From Tissierellales bacterium (GTDB taxonomy: Bacteria; Bacillota; Clostridia; Tissierellales; Sedimentibacteraceae), in assembly GCA_018433765.1 (NCBI GenBank), contig JAHDQO010000021.1:124001-188000 (forward strand): a stretch of DNA of 64,000 bases, written 5' to 3'. Below are positions 8,566 to 16,296 of this stretch, piece by piece. Within the stretch, counting starts at the first letter, position 1. Every line of letters starts with the position of its first letter. A program made the translations under genes and the position numbers. The notes under the pieces are model-generated. The model made no database searches. It was given only the letters and a program-made list of their open reading frames with translations, and was not told where the DNA came from.

Positions 8566-8628
8566 AATAGTTTACCAGTAAACTATTATTGTTTTATTAT
8601 ACTTCTGATTAGTTTACCTGTCAACTAA
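8566..8628 (-). promoter_or_regulatory. promoter with two MarR-type operators
   Basis: Minus-strand TTGACA (8624-8619), 17 bases, TATAAT (8601-8596): a consensus promoter for the Fe-S protein. One palindrome, AATAGTTTAC-CA-GTAAACTATT (8566-8587), covers the start site. A second, TTAGTT...AACTAA (8609-8628), covers the -35 box and shares the core AGTTTACC. Confidence 0.78.
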
Positions 8629-8683
8629 TTTTCACTTTTTAGTTTTAATTGTAAATTATGGGTTTTTATGTTATTATTTTTTT

Positions 8684-8696
8684 AAGTACTTGCACA
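8684..8696 (+). repeat. left copy of gene-flanking inverted repeat
   Basis: AAGTACTTGCACA; 12 of these bases recur inverted at 9151-9162, directly after the enclosed gene. Confidence 0.6.
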
Positions 8697-8716
8697 ATTT
8701 TATTGGAGGTGTACAT

Positions 8717-9133
8717 TTGGATAAAGTTTTTGATTGTATTTTTAAAACCGCTCGCAATGATTTGAAATCAACTATAACTGCCTATGAAAAAGGTACTAAT
8801 AAATACACAAAGCCAGTTTCTGTAAAGAGCTCTGGATCTAAAGAAATTTATTTTGACTTAGATGCAAATGGTAATTATCATTATGAGGCTCAGCAATACG
8901 GAGCTGGTATTACGGTGAAAATTTCTTGCATTATACACAGTCCTGACGCAGTATTTAGTGCCACTGTTTATTCTAGTGATGGCGGTGGAGGTAATTGGAA
9001 CAATATAAAGATTGGACAAGAAATTAGTTGTAATATTTCAACAAGTTTTTGGCATAACACTAAGATAACGGTTGATATACATTCAAGCATTCCTAGTACT
9101 CGTGGTCATGCTACAATTGCATACTCTTTTTAA
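8717..9133 (+). CDS. hypothetical beta-rich protein bracketed by inverted repeats
   Basis: About 138 residues, no recognised family. Ser/Thr/Gly-rich with alternating hydrophobic residues (VKISCIIHSPDAVFSATVY, KITVDIHSS), suggesting a beta-sandwich such as a lectin- or toxin-like fold. It has no signal peptide or membrane helix. A TTG start at 8717 is proposed since GGAGG stands 7 bases before it; the ATG at 8690 has no site and lies inside the repeat. The gene is bracketed by a 12-base inverted repeat (8685-8696 and 9151-9162), which is unusual for a single gene and could mark a small mobile cassette. Confidence 0.65.
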   Translation: MDKVFDCIFKTARNDLKSTITAYEKGTNKYTKPVSVKSSGSKEIYFDLDANGNYHYEAQQYGAGITVKISCIIHSPDAVFSATVYSSDGGGGNWNNIKIGQEISCNISTSFWHNTKITVDIHSSIPSTRGHATIAYSF

Positions 9134-9150
9134 TTAATTAAAGTTTTTTA

Positions 9151-9162
9151 TGTGCAAGTACT
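9151..9162 (-). repeat. right copy of gene-flanking inverted repeat
   Basis: TGTGCAAGTACT, the exact complement of 8685-8696. It starts 17 bases after the stop codon of the gene at 8717. Confidence 0.6.
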
Positions 9163-9295
9163 ACATAACCAATATCTAAATGTAATTTATTGATAAATTT
9201 ACAAAAATACGTTATAATTATTTAATTACATTTTTATAAGAATATATTTATAAACATTTATGCCCTTAAATATTAGAGGGAGAATGGAGAATTGT

Positions 9296-9532
9296 ATGAA
9301 AACATATAATAAAAAAGCTGTAGAAAAATCTAAGGAATTATCACATTTACCAAAAAATAAACTTTTCGTTTTTTCAAAGATAAGTAGCATAATAGCAGCA
9401 ATTGTTATATTAATAGGTATTCTAGGACTCGTTTTAACTAAAAGAGTATGGAGTATTGCAGTAATTATTATTGGAATAGCAGCTTTAATAACAAGTTCAT
9501 TAAATATCTTTAAATCTAAAAAGAAATCGTAG
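9296..9532 (+). CDS. small two-helix membrane protein
   Basis: About 78 residues: a basic N-terminal 30 residues (KKAVEKSKELSHLPKNK), then two hydrophobic helices (about residues 32-50 and 54-70) and a Lys-rich tail. ATG at 9296 is preferred because GGAGA lies 7 bases upstream. Function unknown; it is not clearly co-transcribed with neighbours. Confidence 0.6.
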   Translation: MKTYNKKAVEKSKELSHLPKNKLFVFSKISSIIAAIVILIGILGLVLTKRVWSIAVIIIGIAALITSSLNIFKSKKKS

Positions 9533-9621
9533 GAAAACTCTTTAAAAGCTCAAGAAACATTTTAAAAATGTGGATAAAATCAATTCACTGTAAGCAGCAT
9601 GAATAAATGGAGGAATAAATA

Positions 9622-10248
9622 ATGCAATATATTTTTATTCACGGTCTTGGACAAAATCCATCTAGTTGGGATAAAACAATTTCATCTATCACCGAACCAA
9701 TTAATGCAGTATGCCCTAACTTATCTACACTTCTCAACAACAAAGAAGTTACTTATGAGAATTTGTATCACGTTTTTTCAGATTATTGTAATAATATTTC
9801 TGAACCATTAAATCTGTGTGGACTTTCTTTAGGAGGTATTCTTGCATTGAATTATACAATTAATTATCCTACTAAAGTAAAGTCATTAATACTAATAGGT
9901 ATACAATATGAAATGCCCAAAACACTTCTTAAACTACAAAACATTATTTTTCAATTTATGCCAAAGTCAGCTTTCAAAAATATGGGATTTCAAAAAAAAG
10001 ATTTTATTCAATTAACTAATTCTATGATTAATTTAAATTTTAGTAAAAAATTAAAAGACATTTCATGTGCTACTTTAGTCATTTGTGGGGAAAAAGATAA
10101 AGCTAATAGAAAAGCATCAAAAAATTTAGCAGAAAATATCCCCGGTGCAAAATTCCAGATTGTAGAGAACACAAACCACGAAGTAAACGTAGAGAGCCCT
10201 CAAGAACTTGCGTCACAACTTGAGACTTTTTACCAATTATATTATTAA
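9622..10248 (+). CDS. alpha/beta hydrolase
   Basis: A 208-residue cytoplasmic alpha/beta-hydrolase fold protein. Visible elements: IHGLGQNP oxyanion region at the N-terminus, nucleophile elbow GLSLGG (Ser near residue 71), acid region VICGEKDKAN and catalytic His in ENTNHEVNVESP. The order Ser-Asp-His and the compact cap fit small esterase/lipase members. ATG at 9622 follows GGAGG. Natural substrate unknown; neighbours give no pathway. Confidence 0.85.
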   Translation: MQYIFIHGLGQNPSSWDKTISSITEPINAVCPNLSTLLNNKEVTYENLYHVFSDYCNNISEPLNLCGLSLGGILALNYTINYPTKVKSLILIGIQYEMPKTLLKLQNIIFQFMPKSAFKNMGFQKKDFIQLTNSMINLNFSKKLKDISCATLVICGEKDKANRKASKNLAENIPGAKFQIVENTNHEVNVESPQELASQLETFYQLYY

Positions 10249-10306
10249 ACTGGTTTATTGTCGTACAAAATTGTTTTGTTTCTAAAGATATTATATTAAT
10301 TCTAGT

Positions 10307-10864
10307 TTATCTATTTTTAACAATATCTTCTACAACTTCATTTACAATAGTTTCTTCATAATTTGGTCCATAGGCAAATATCAAATTATCCCCATCATGT
10401 CCTTTAATAAAAACTGAATTAGCATAATTATTTTGTATAATTCCTATCCCATATAATTCAGGCTTAATTTTATTCCATATGTTGGAATATTCATGCCAAC
10501 TAAAAGAAGTAACTGGATTAAAAAATAATAAACCATAAAAATATTTCCAAAATATTATTATTTGTTTATAAATGTGTTTGTCCATTGTTAAACAACCAAT
10601 ACTATCGAAGCGTCTTTCATCAGTTAATTCTTTAATTTCATATATTTGAAAATATTGAGGTATCTCATATCTATACTTTATAATTTCTTCATATGATAAA
10701 AAATCATCATCTTCCCTTCTAAATTGAAAATAATACTTCTCACCTCTTGTAAGTTTATTTAATATCATTATCAACTTCTTTTCATCTTGATTATCCTCAA
10801 TATCAATATCCATTATCATTAACATTTTAATATTATTAGTGATTTTTTCATGCTTTACTTTCAT
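10307..10864 (-). CDS. hypothetical soluble protein
   Basis: A 185-residue acidic protein I do not recognise. It is rich in aromatic and charged residues (YYFQFRREDDDFLSYEE, WKYFYGLLFF), has no membrane helix long enough to be convincing, and ends with a paired-glutamate helix. Size, composition and position beside small membrane and decayed genes would suit an immunity-type or phage-derived protein, but nothing proves this. ATG at 10864 follows AAGGAG. Confidence 0.6.
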   Translation of the reverse strand: MKVKHEKITNNIKMLMIMDIDIEDNQDEKKLIMILNKLTRGEKYYFQFRREDDDFLSYEEIIKYRYEIPQYFQIYEIKELTDERRFDSIGCLTMDKHIYKQIIIFWKYFYGLLFFNPVTSFSWHEYSNIWNKIKPELYGIGIIQNNYANSVFIKGHDGDNLIFAYGPNYEETIVNEVVEDIVKNR

Positions 10865-10927
10865 AATTAGCTCTCCTTATAAAACTACATTGTATTTATA
10901 AATCATCGTTCTTTCAAATTGTACCAA

Positions 10928-11066
10928 TTACAAATGTTTACCTTCAATAATTCCCTCATCAAATAGTTTTTGAACATCATCAAAATATTGAGTATTACTT
11001 CATCATCAGAAAGATGTATTCCTTCCTTGTAATGAGCAATCCAATAAAATTTAAGTCTTCTTTCAC
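10928..11066 (-). pseudogene. frameshifted remnant of a ~45-residue protein
   Basis: A good GGAGGG site and GTG start at 11066 begin a frame that breaks early. The other frames continue a coherent protein: FYWIAHYKEGIHLSDDEV, then after a second shift FDDVQKLFDEGIIEGKHL and a stop at 10928. At least two indels are needed to join them. Family not recognised. Confidence 0.5.
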
Positions 11067-11146
11067 TGAAAACACCCTCCTATAAATCTAGGCTCTCTAT
11101 TTCAATATACATTAACATTTTAATATTATCTCACTTTAATTTGTTA

Positions 11147-11599
11147 TTATTTTTTATTAATTTTATTTACATTAATAAGAATTTTACTTCTACCTAAATA
11201 GGCAATTTCAACAAAATCATCTTCCTTAAAAGAAATTTTCTTACCATTGTATTTAAAAGGTGTTTTACCATGATTATAATTATCAAAGTGTATTAAATAA
11301 TAAAATTCCTTTTTTATAAAGTAATTATCATAATATTCTTCTAAAATAACTAGAACTCTGTCAATTCTTGTATAAATATTCTTTTTACGTATATCCATTA
11401 TTATTTTATAAATATTAAATAATATACTTAACAGCCAAAACAATGAAAATACAACTGCAAAAACAAAAACCACATTAACATATTTGTATACTAAGTAACT
11501 TGACACACATACCATAAAAAAAACATAAATTGCAATAATAATATATTCCTTCAAAAATGATTTTGTCCTTTTAGATATTTCATCTAAAACTAAATCCAT
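11147..11599 (-). CDS. hypothetical membrane protein, two helices
   Basis: A 150-residue protein with two adjacent hydrophobic helices at about residues 17-37 and 40-62. The soluble C-terminal half is strand-rich (YLIHFDNYNHGKTPFKYNGKKISFKEDDFVEIAYLGRSK). The C-terminal part reads like a small beta-barrel facing the cytoplasm. ATG at 11599 follows AGGAGG. It precedes the decayed small gene on the same strand. Function unknown. Confidence 0.65.
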   Translation of the reverse strand: MDLVLDEISKRTKSFLKEYIIIAIYVFFMVCVSSYLVYKYVNVVFVFAVVFSLFWLLSILFNIYKIIMDIRKKNIYTRIDRVLVILEEYYDNYFIKKEFYYLIHFDNYNHGKTPFKYNGKKISFKEDDFVEIAYLGRSKILINVNKINKK

Positions 11600-11999
11600 A
11601 TAAACTATTCCTCCTTAAAAGCAATCATCCTTTTAATCTAAAACACAACCATTTTTCACTATTCTTATATTCCATATGAATGACTCATTTATAATTAAAA
11701 TTTTATTTTATTTAACTGTATTATTTCAATAACAAATATATGGAAAATAACAAACAATTAAATAATGGTTTCTTTATTCCATCGTAAATTATTGCTTTTT
11801 AAATCAAAAGAAGTTAATTTATCTTTACATATCAACACTAAAACTTTCTATCACAAATAATAATGCAAAAAAATGTGAACCACCATTGTTTTACTAGAAA
11901 ACATAAAAAGTGATTCACTATTTTTTTAAGCTGAAATCTTTCAAAAAGTTCACAAGATAGTACCAATTTAGTTATTTATATGATAATTAATATAATTTA
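11600..11999. other. 400-base intergenic stretch
   Basis: Very AT-rich, with no coding potential I can support. It holds the terminator at 11875-11918 and presumably the promoter of the gene starting at 11599. Confidence 0.5.
11875..11918. terminator. bidirectional terminator
   Basis: Arms GTGAACCAC and GTGATTCAC around a 26-base loop, with T-runs on both sides. It ends the hydrolase-tetR-hypothetical unit read on the minus strand. Confidence 0.65.
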
Positions 12000-12248
12000 T
12001 CAAGCTTCAAAGCTTTCTACTTCAACATCATCCCAAATTTGTTCTAATTTCTTTCCATCAATCAAAACAGAATTTAGTAATTCATTTGGACTTTGAAATT
12101 TTAAAGATATAATTCCATCTATATCTCCAAAAAAAGCTCCATCTCTAATAAGAATCCAATATAATTGTTTATTATACGAGATTTGGATTTCAGGACATCT
12201 CGTTAATATTATCTCTTTTACTTTTTTAAATTCATAATGAACTCCCAA
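12000..12248 (-). CDS. hypothetical protein in tetR operon
   Basis: About 82 residues, soluble, alpha/beta (YWILIRDGAFFGDIDGIISLKF), family not recognised. A TTG start at 12248 is favoured because GAGAAGG lies 8 bases before it; a GTG at 12257 overlaps that site. It begins just after the TetR stop, so it is read as the third gene of the hydrolase-tetR unit. Confidence 0.55.
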   Translation of the reverse strand: MGVHYEFKKVKEIILTRCPEIQISYNKQLYWILIRDGAFFGDIDGIISLKFQSPNELLNSVLIDGKKLEQIWDDVEVESFEA

Positions 12249-12266
12249 ACTTTTCACCTTCTCAAT

Positions 12267-12929
12267 TTATTCGTTGACTATAAAATGTAGAGTTCCACTT
12301 GGTACACATAGAACTCTTTCAAGAACATTTTGGTAAAATAAAATTAAGTCATTAATTTTTTTATAATTTTCATAAGAATTATCTTCAAAAGACGGATCTG
12401 TAATAATTGAAGCTACTTTTTCTTTACAACGTGATACTAGATATACATACAATTCAGCCATTTCTTCTGAGTTAGTAATACTAAAGACACCTTCTTTTAT
12501 ACCTTGTTCAATAATAAGTTTTATATATTTAATATTAACATATGAAACTCTCTCCATAATCTTTTTAGAAATATAAGCGTTTTTATCTTTTTTTTGTAAA
12601 TCATATATTTGACGATAAACCAATGAATTATCTTGTCTTATTTGATTTACAACATGAAAAATATGCTCCAATTTTTGTATAGCACATAAATCATTTTTTT
12701 TATAAATAACTTCTATGGATTCTTGTATTTCTTGTGTAAGATAAACAACAATAGCGTCTATAAGTTCTTCTTTCGAATCAAAATAGTAATAAAATGAACC
12801 TTTAGTAACGTTAATGACTTTTAAAATATCATTAATAGAAGTTTTTTCATAGTCCTTTTCTATGAACATTTCAATAGCTGTTTCAATGAATTCTTTTTTG
12901 CGTTCGTAACCTTTCCTCGCTGTCCACAT
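12267..12929 (-). CDS. TetR-family transcriptional regulator
   Basis: A 220-residue regulator. The N-terminal helix-turn-helix is clear (ETAIEMFIEKDYEKTSINDI, then VTKGSFYYYFDSKEELIDAIV). The remaining roughly 165 residues form the all-helical ligand-binding and dimer domain. It lies between the hydrolase gene and the small gene on one strand, spaced by about 10 bases each side. The 34-base near-palindrome upstream of the hydrolase is the likely operator, giving autoregulation of the whole unit. Confidence 0.9.
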   Translation of the reverse strand: MWTARKGYERKKEFIETAIEMFIEKDYEKTSINDILKVINVTKGSFYYYFDSKEELIDAIVVYLTQEIQESIEVIYKKNDLCAIQKLEHIFHVVNQIRQDNSLVYRQIYDLQKKDKNAYISKKIMERVSYVNIKYIKLIIEQGIKEGVFSITNSEEMAELYVYLVSRCKEKVASIITDPSFEDNSYENYKKINDLILFYQNVLERVLCVPSGTLHFIVNE

Positions 12930-12938
12930 AGTTTATTA

Positions 12939-14069
12939 TCACCTTTTCCTCTCAATCCAATTTAAGATGTAATCTAGAACAAGACCAATATTACCTATCT
13001 GACAATGATGGGAAGCACATTCATTTTTCGTAAATATTCTTCCGGTCACAGATTTTGCATGAATAAGTGCTTTTTTCTGCTTATCAAAAAATGTAGTATA
13101 AATATCTTCTTCTCCTGCTAGTAAAAGGACATCCTGTTCAATAAATTTAGATATCTTTTTAGTATGATACTTTTTCATATTGATTAGATACTGCCTAATT
13201 GAGTTAACACCGAATACATGATAACCTTGAAGAATTAACCAGTGTAAAAAAAAATTATCCGATACCTTTTCTTCAGTCTTTTTCCAAAATGAGCTTTTTT
13301 TAAATGGTAAAGAAAATATAATCAAAAGCTGTAAGTACTTTGGAAATTTAAACAAAAATGCCTTATAAAAATCATAAACAATATCATAGAGAACAACTCG
13401 TTTAATTCTTTTTTCAAAAGCAGCAGCACGAGCTGCAAGATAGCCACCTAAAGATATTCCAATCAAAGTTATATCATCAATATCATAGTGATCAAGAATT
13501 TTTGAAACAGGTTTCTCCCATTCGTGGGTTAAGACCATTCCATGCTCATTAAGAGCACCACCTTGACCAGGACCCTCAAACATAATAACATTATAACCAT
13601 TATTAACAAAAACTTTACAAAAAGGATACAATTCTTGAATAAATGAATCATACCCACCATGTAATATAATCCACCCTTTACTTGGTTGATCTGTCATTAT
13701 ACGCATAATAGGTAAATAGCCTTTACCATATGAAACTTTTTCATAAAGAATAGGTTCATTTTGATAAGCTTTAAAATAAGCTTTCTTACATGTTTCATAC
13801 AACTCATTTTTTTCTGGATCTCCACCCAAAGAAAAAAATTCAGCAGCACGAAGATAAGTAGCACCTGCAAGCCATTGATTATTATTTATAGCTTCTTCTC
13901 CAAATTGCTTAAATATTCTTTTTGCAGATTCAAAGCTATTGATACATTTGCTAACTTCGTTTAATTCATCATATCCTAAAAATCCAGTTGAATACCACCG
14001 ATTAAATTGAAAATTGAATAAGTTATTATTATGAAAAGAATAATATCCTATTGGAAATTTAAATGACAT
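12939..14069 (-). CDS. alpha/beta hydrolase (FrsA/esterase-like)
   Basis: About 376 residues. An N-terminal helical region (to about residue 115) precedes an alpha/beta-hydrolase core: oxyanion segment WIILHGGYDSF, FEGPGQGG, nucleophile elbow GISLGG, acid region LLAGEEDIY and catalytic His in ECASHHCQIG. This layout, with a helical lid before the core, is that of FrsA-type or dipeptidyl-peptidase-like esterases. The start at 14069 is chosen because AGGAGGTG stands six bases upstream; a GTG at 14078 lies within that site. Expression is likely controlled by the TetR protein encoded next. Substrate unknown. Confidence 0.82.
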   Translation of the reverse strand: MSFKFPIGYYSFHNNNLFNFQFNRWYSTGFLGYDELNEVSKCINSFESAKRIFKQFGEEAINNNQWLAGATYLRAAEFFSLGGDPEKNELYETCKKAYFKAYQNEPILYEKVSYGKGYLPIMRIMTDQPSKGWIILHGGYDSFIQELYPFCKVFVNNGYNVIMFEGPGQGGALNEHGMVLTHEWEKPVSKILDHYDIDDITLIGISLGGYLAARAAAFEKRIKRVVLYDIVYDFYKAFLFKFPKYLQLLIIFSLPFKKSSFWKKTEEKVSDNFFLHWLILQGYHVFGVNSIRQYLINMKKYHTKKISKFIEQDVLLLAGEEDIYTTFFDKQKKALIHAKSVTGRIFTKNECASHHCQIGNIGLVLDYILNWIERKR

Positions 14070-14089
14070 AAATTTCACCTCCTATTTTT

Positions 14090-14123
14090 ACATACCAACG
14101 GTATAATTATACCATCGGTATGT
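14090..14123. promoter_or_regulatory. TetR-type palindromic operator
   Basis: A 34-base near-perfect palindrome: arms ACATACC...GGTATGT outside and GGTATAATTATACC in the centre, with one mismatched pair type. It lies 20 bases before the hydrolase start and overlaps a TATAAT-like box, ideal for repression by the TetR product. Confidence 0.75.
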
Positions 14124-14137
14124 TTTGGAAGTCAAAT

Positions 14138-15044
14138 ATAGGGGTCAGGCTTGACAAGTTGACTAATTAACTCTGCTTCTAATTTTTGATATAGCTGTTA
14201 TTGTTATATTTAATCTTTTTGCTAAATCTATACTTCTTATATCACATTCTTTTCCTGCTCTAATTATTATTTTTTTCCTTGCACTTGATATTTGTCTTGT
14301 CCTTGCTTTTGAAATTAATTCTTGTTTCGTAATTTTTTCTTCCTTAATTACTTCATTTATTATTTCTTCAATATTATTATTAATCTTATTCTCAATATCT
14401 GCTACAGGAGATTCTGATATCTTATATTCACATATATCTATATCCTCTAATTCTTCATCCATAAATTTTGCATATTCTTTTATAGCTTTTGTTTTATTTG
14501 ATAATATCATTTTTAATACAAAATCAACATCTATAAATGCATTACTACCTTTAATATATTCTCTGTAACTACTCCATTTATAATTAACACCTTCTATTAT
14601 ACCCGCTTTAACAGGATTCATATGTATATACTTTGTCAAATATATCAAATAACCATCCATATTGCATAAGATTGCCTTATATCGTTGTTGAAATACATGA
14701 CCTGTTCTATTATTTTTTTTATTATACTTTTGTGTATATACTTGTTGTATTCCCTGCATTATTTTTGACAAAGGAGTTTTATTTACTTGTATTAGTAAAT
14801 GTACATGATTATCCATTATACAATATGCATATAATTTGAAATCATATTTTTTCTTATATCTTTTTATTATTTCTATATAACTTTCTTTGTCTTTATCCTT
14901 ACCTAATATATATTCACCATTGTTTCCTCGTGCCATAACATGATATAATGCTCCTTCATAGTGTATCCTTAGTTTTCTCGCCATTATAATCACCTCAATA
15001 TGACTTGATTATATCATAACTCCTTTGTCAATTTGTCCCTATTT
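14138..15044 (-). mobile_element. RAYT element with REP-like ends
   Basis: The element encloses the transposase gene. One end reads ATAGGGGTCAGGCTTGACAA then GTTGACTAA (from 14138). The other end, read inverted, is ATAGGGACAAATTGACAA (about 15044-15025). The ends agree except that the second lacks the GTCAGGCTT block, which itself forms a small GTCA/TGAC hairpin. This layout matches IS200/IS605-like single-strand transposition ends. The first end is the sequence scattered elsewhere in the window. Confidence 0.7.
14163..14984 (-). CDS. REP-associated tyrosine transposase (RAYT, Y1_Tnp)
   Basis: About 273 residues. Family hallmarks are clear: ALYHVMARGNN at the N-terminus, the metal-binding HUH motif in YCIMDNHVHLLI, GHVFQQRYKA, catalytic Tyr in YLTKYIHMNPVKAG, and WSSY. 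The C-terminal 60 residues add a DnaA-like helix-turn-helix (SSARKKIIIRAGKECDIRSIDLAKRL), as in many Firmicute RAYTs. All key residues are present, so it may be active. ATG at 14984 has GAGG 8 bases upstream. The stop lies within the REP sequence. RAYTs are thought to mobilise REP/REPIN sequences in trans, and repeats matching its end occur nearby. Confidence 0.9.
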   Translation of the reverse strand: MARKLRIHYEGALYHVMARGNNGEYILGKDKDKESYIEIIKRYKKKYDFKLYAYCIMDNHVHLLIQVNKTPLSKIMQGIQQVYTQKYNKKNNRTGHVFQQRYKAILCNMDGYLIYLTKYIHMNPVKAGIIEGVNYKWSSYREYIKGSNAFIDVDFVLKMILSNKTKAIKEYAKFMDEELEDIDICEYKISESPVADIENKINNNIEEIINEVIKEEKITKQELISKARTRQISSARKKIIIRAGKECDIRSIDLAKRLNITITAISKIRSRVN

Positions 15045-15075
15045 TCTAAACGAACAACGTTCTTATATAAATTTG

Positions 15076-16155
15076 TTAGTTTGTCAAATTTGACTCTTTT
15101 TGGTAGTCATAAGGAAAATCAGTATCTAATACATATTTATAACTTTCATCTCCCGAATATTCTCCTGTTTTATTATCTTTTTTACAAGAACCAATATTAT
15201 GAACTATTATGTCTTTTTCATTGTTTTTTATTATTTGATATATCTGTACTTTTGTGTACATTTCATTTTTTCCAAATACACAAACATTAGGATTATCTGA
15301 ATTATTTAATTGATTGATAGAAAGTCTATATATTTGTTTAATAGATTGATCTTCTATATCAAAACTCCCCTTAAATTTGCATTCTACATTACCTTCATTT
15401 AAATATACAATGTGTATTTGTTGTTCTTGATTATATGCTTCATTTTCTACTATATATACATACAAATCTTCATCTAAAAAATCACCATACATGACTTTTA
15501 AATTATATTCATTACTTAATTTCTGTGAATAACTATTAATTAATTCCTCTTTTTCTTTTACAACTTGTTTAGCATTTTGAGTATTCTTATCATAAATATG
15601 TAATATCTGTTGGTCAAGTAAATATTCATACTCTGTATATCCAAACATATTGCTAGGAGTTTGTTTATCTCTATAAATCCATTTTTTATCAATCATTTCA
15701 TTACTTAAAATAAGAATATCTACTCCTTCATAAAGTTGTCCTTCTCTAAAAATATATACATACACTGTTTCATTTTGTTTAGATTGCTGTACATCTATTT
15801 TTCGTATTTTATAAATCTCAGTGCCTTCTATATCATTTCCATGTGAATCAAATTCGAATTTTTCTACTTTTTCAATTTTTCTATTTGTTTTTTTAAAAAT
15901 TAAAACATTTTCATTCTCTGTATGAATACTATCATTAACAACATATAAATTATAAGATTCATTTATTTTATATGAAAATAATGCTTTCTTAATCACTTCA
16001 TCAAATGATTGATCAATACCTATTGTATCCATTAATTTATTTACATCACTAGTCTGTCCCATAGTACTTACTTCATTTTCTTCGCTATATCCTATTAATG
16101 TAGACACAAATGCTAATACTAATATAATTATTCCTATAGTAATATACTTTTTCAT
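15076..16155 (-). CDS. hypothetical secreted or anchored protein
   Basis: About 359 residues. The N-terminal KKYITIGIIILVLAFVSTLIG is a membrane helix or signal peptide; no lipobox Cys follows, so it may stay anchored. The rest is soluble, strand-rich, with many Asn/Glu/Tyr and no family I recognise. Repeating motifs such as YVYIVENEAYNQEQQIHIVY hint at a tandem domain of about 90 residues (four loosely similar segments). It sits alone between the RAYT element and the ECF transporter operon, with AAGGA upstream of the start. Confidence 0.6.
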   Translation of the reverse strand: MKKYITIGIIILVLAFVSTLIGYSEENEVSTMGQTSDVNKLMDTIGIDQSFDEVIKKALFSYKINESYNLYVVNDSIHTENENVLIFKKTNRKIEKVEKFEFDSHGNDIEGTEIYKIRKIDVQQSKQNETVYVYIFREGQLYEGVDILILSNEMIDKKWIYRDKQTPSNMFGYTEYEYLLDQQILHIYDKNTQNAKQVVKEKEELINSYSQKLSNEYNLKVMYGDFLDEDLYVYIVENEAYNQEQQIHIVYLNEGNVECKFKGSFDIEDQSIKQIYRLSINQLNNSDNPNVCVFGKNEMYTKVQIYQIIKNNEKDIIVHNIGSCKKDNKTGEYSGDESYKYVLDTDFPYDYQKESNLTN

Positions 16156-16244
16156 CACTTTATATTTCCTTTCTATATGTATTCATGGCTCTACTACACA
16201 GCCTTTTAATCAAATTCATACTTATTGTACCATAAGTTCAAGTC

Positions 16245-16273
16245 CCTACAAGTCTTTTTATAAGACTTGCAGG
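16245..16273 (-). terminator. hairpin after the ECF operon
   Basis: Arms CCTACAAGTCTT and AAGACTTGCAGG, 24 bases beyond the SAM hydrolase stop. There is no clear U-tract, so termination is only probable. Confidence 0.5.
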
Positions 16274-16296
16274 CATTCATATTTTATATATTAAGT

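Noticed and set aside
15051-15063. GAACAACGTTC as a second SOS box
   Set aside because: Spacing between GAAC and GTTC is three rather than four bases, and it is not placed at a promoter.
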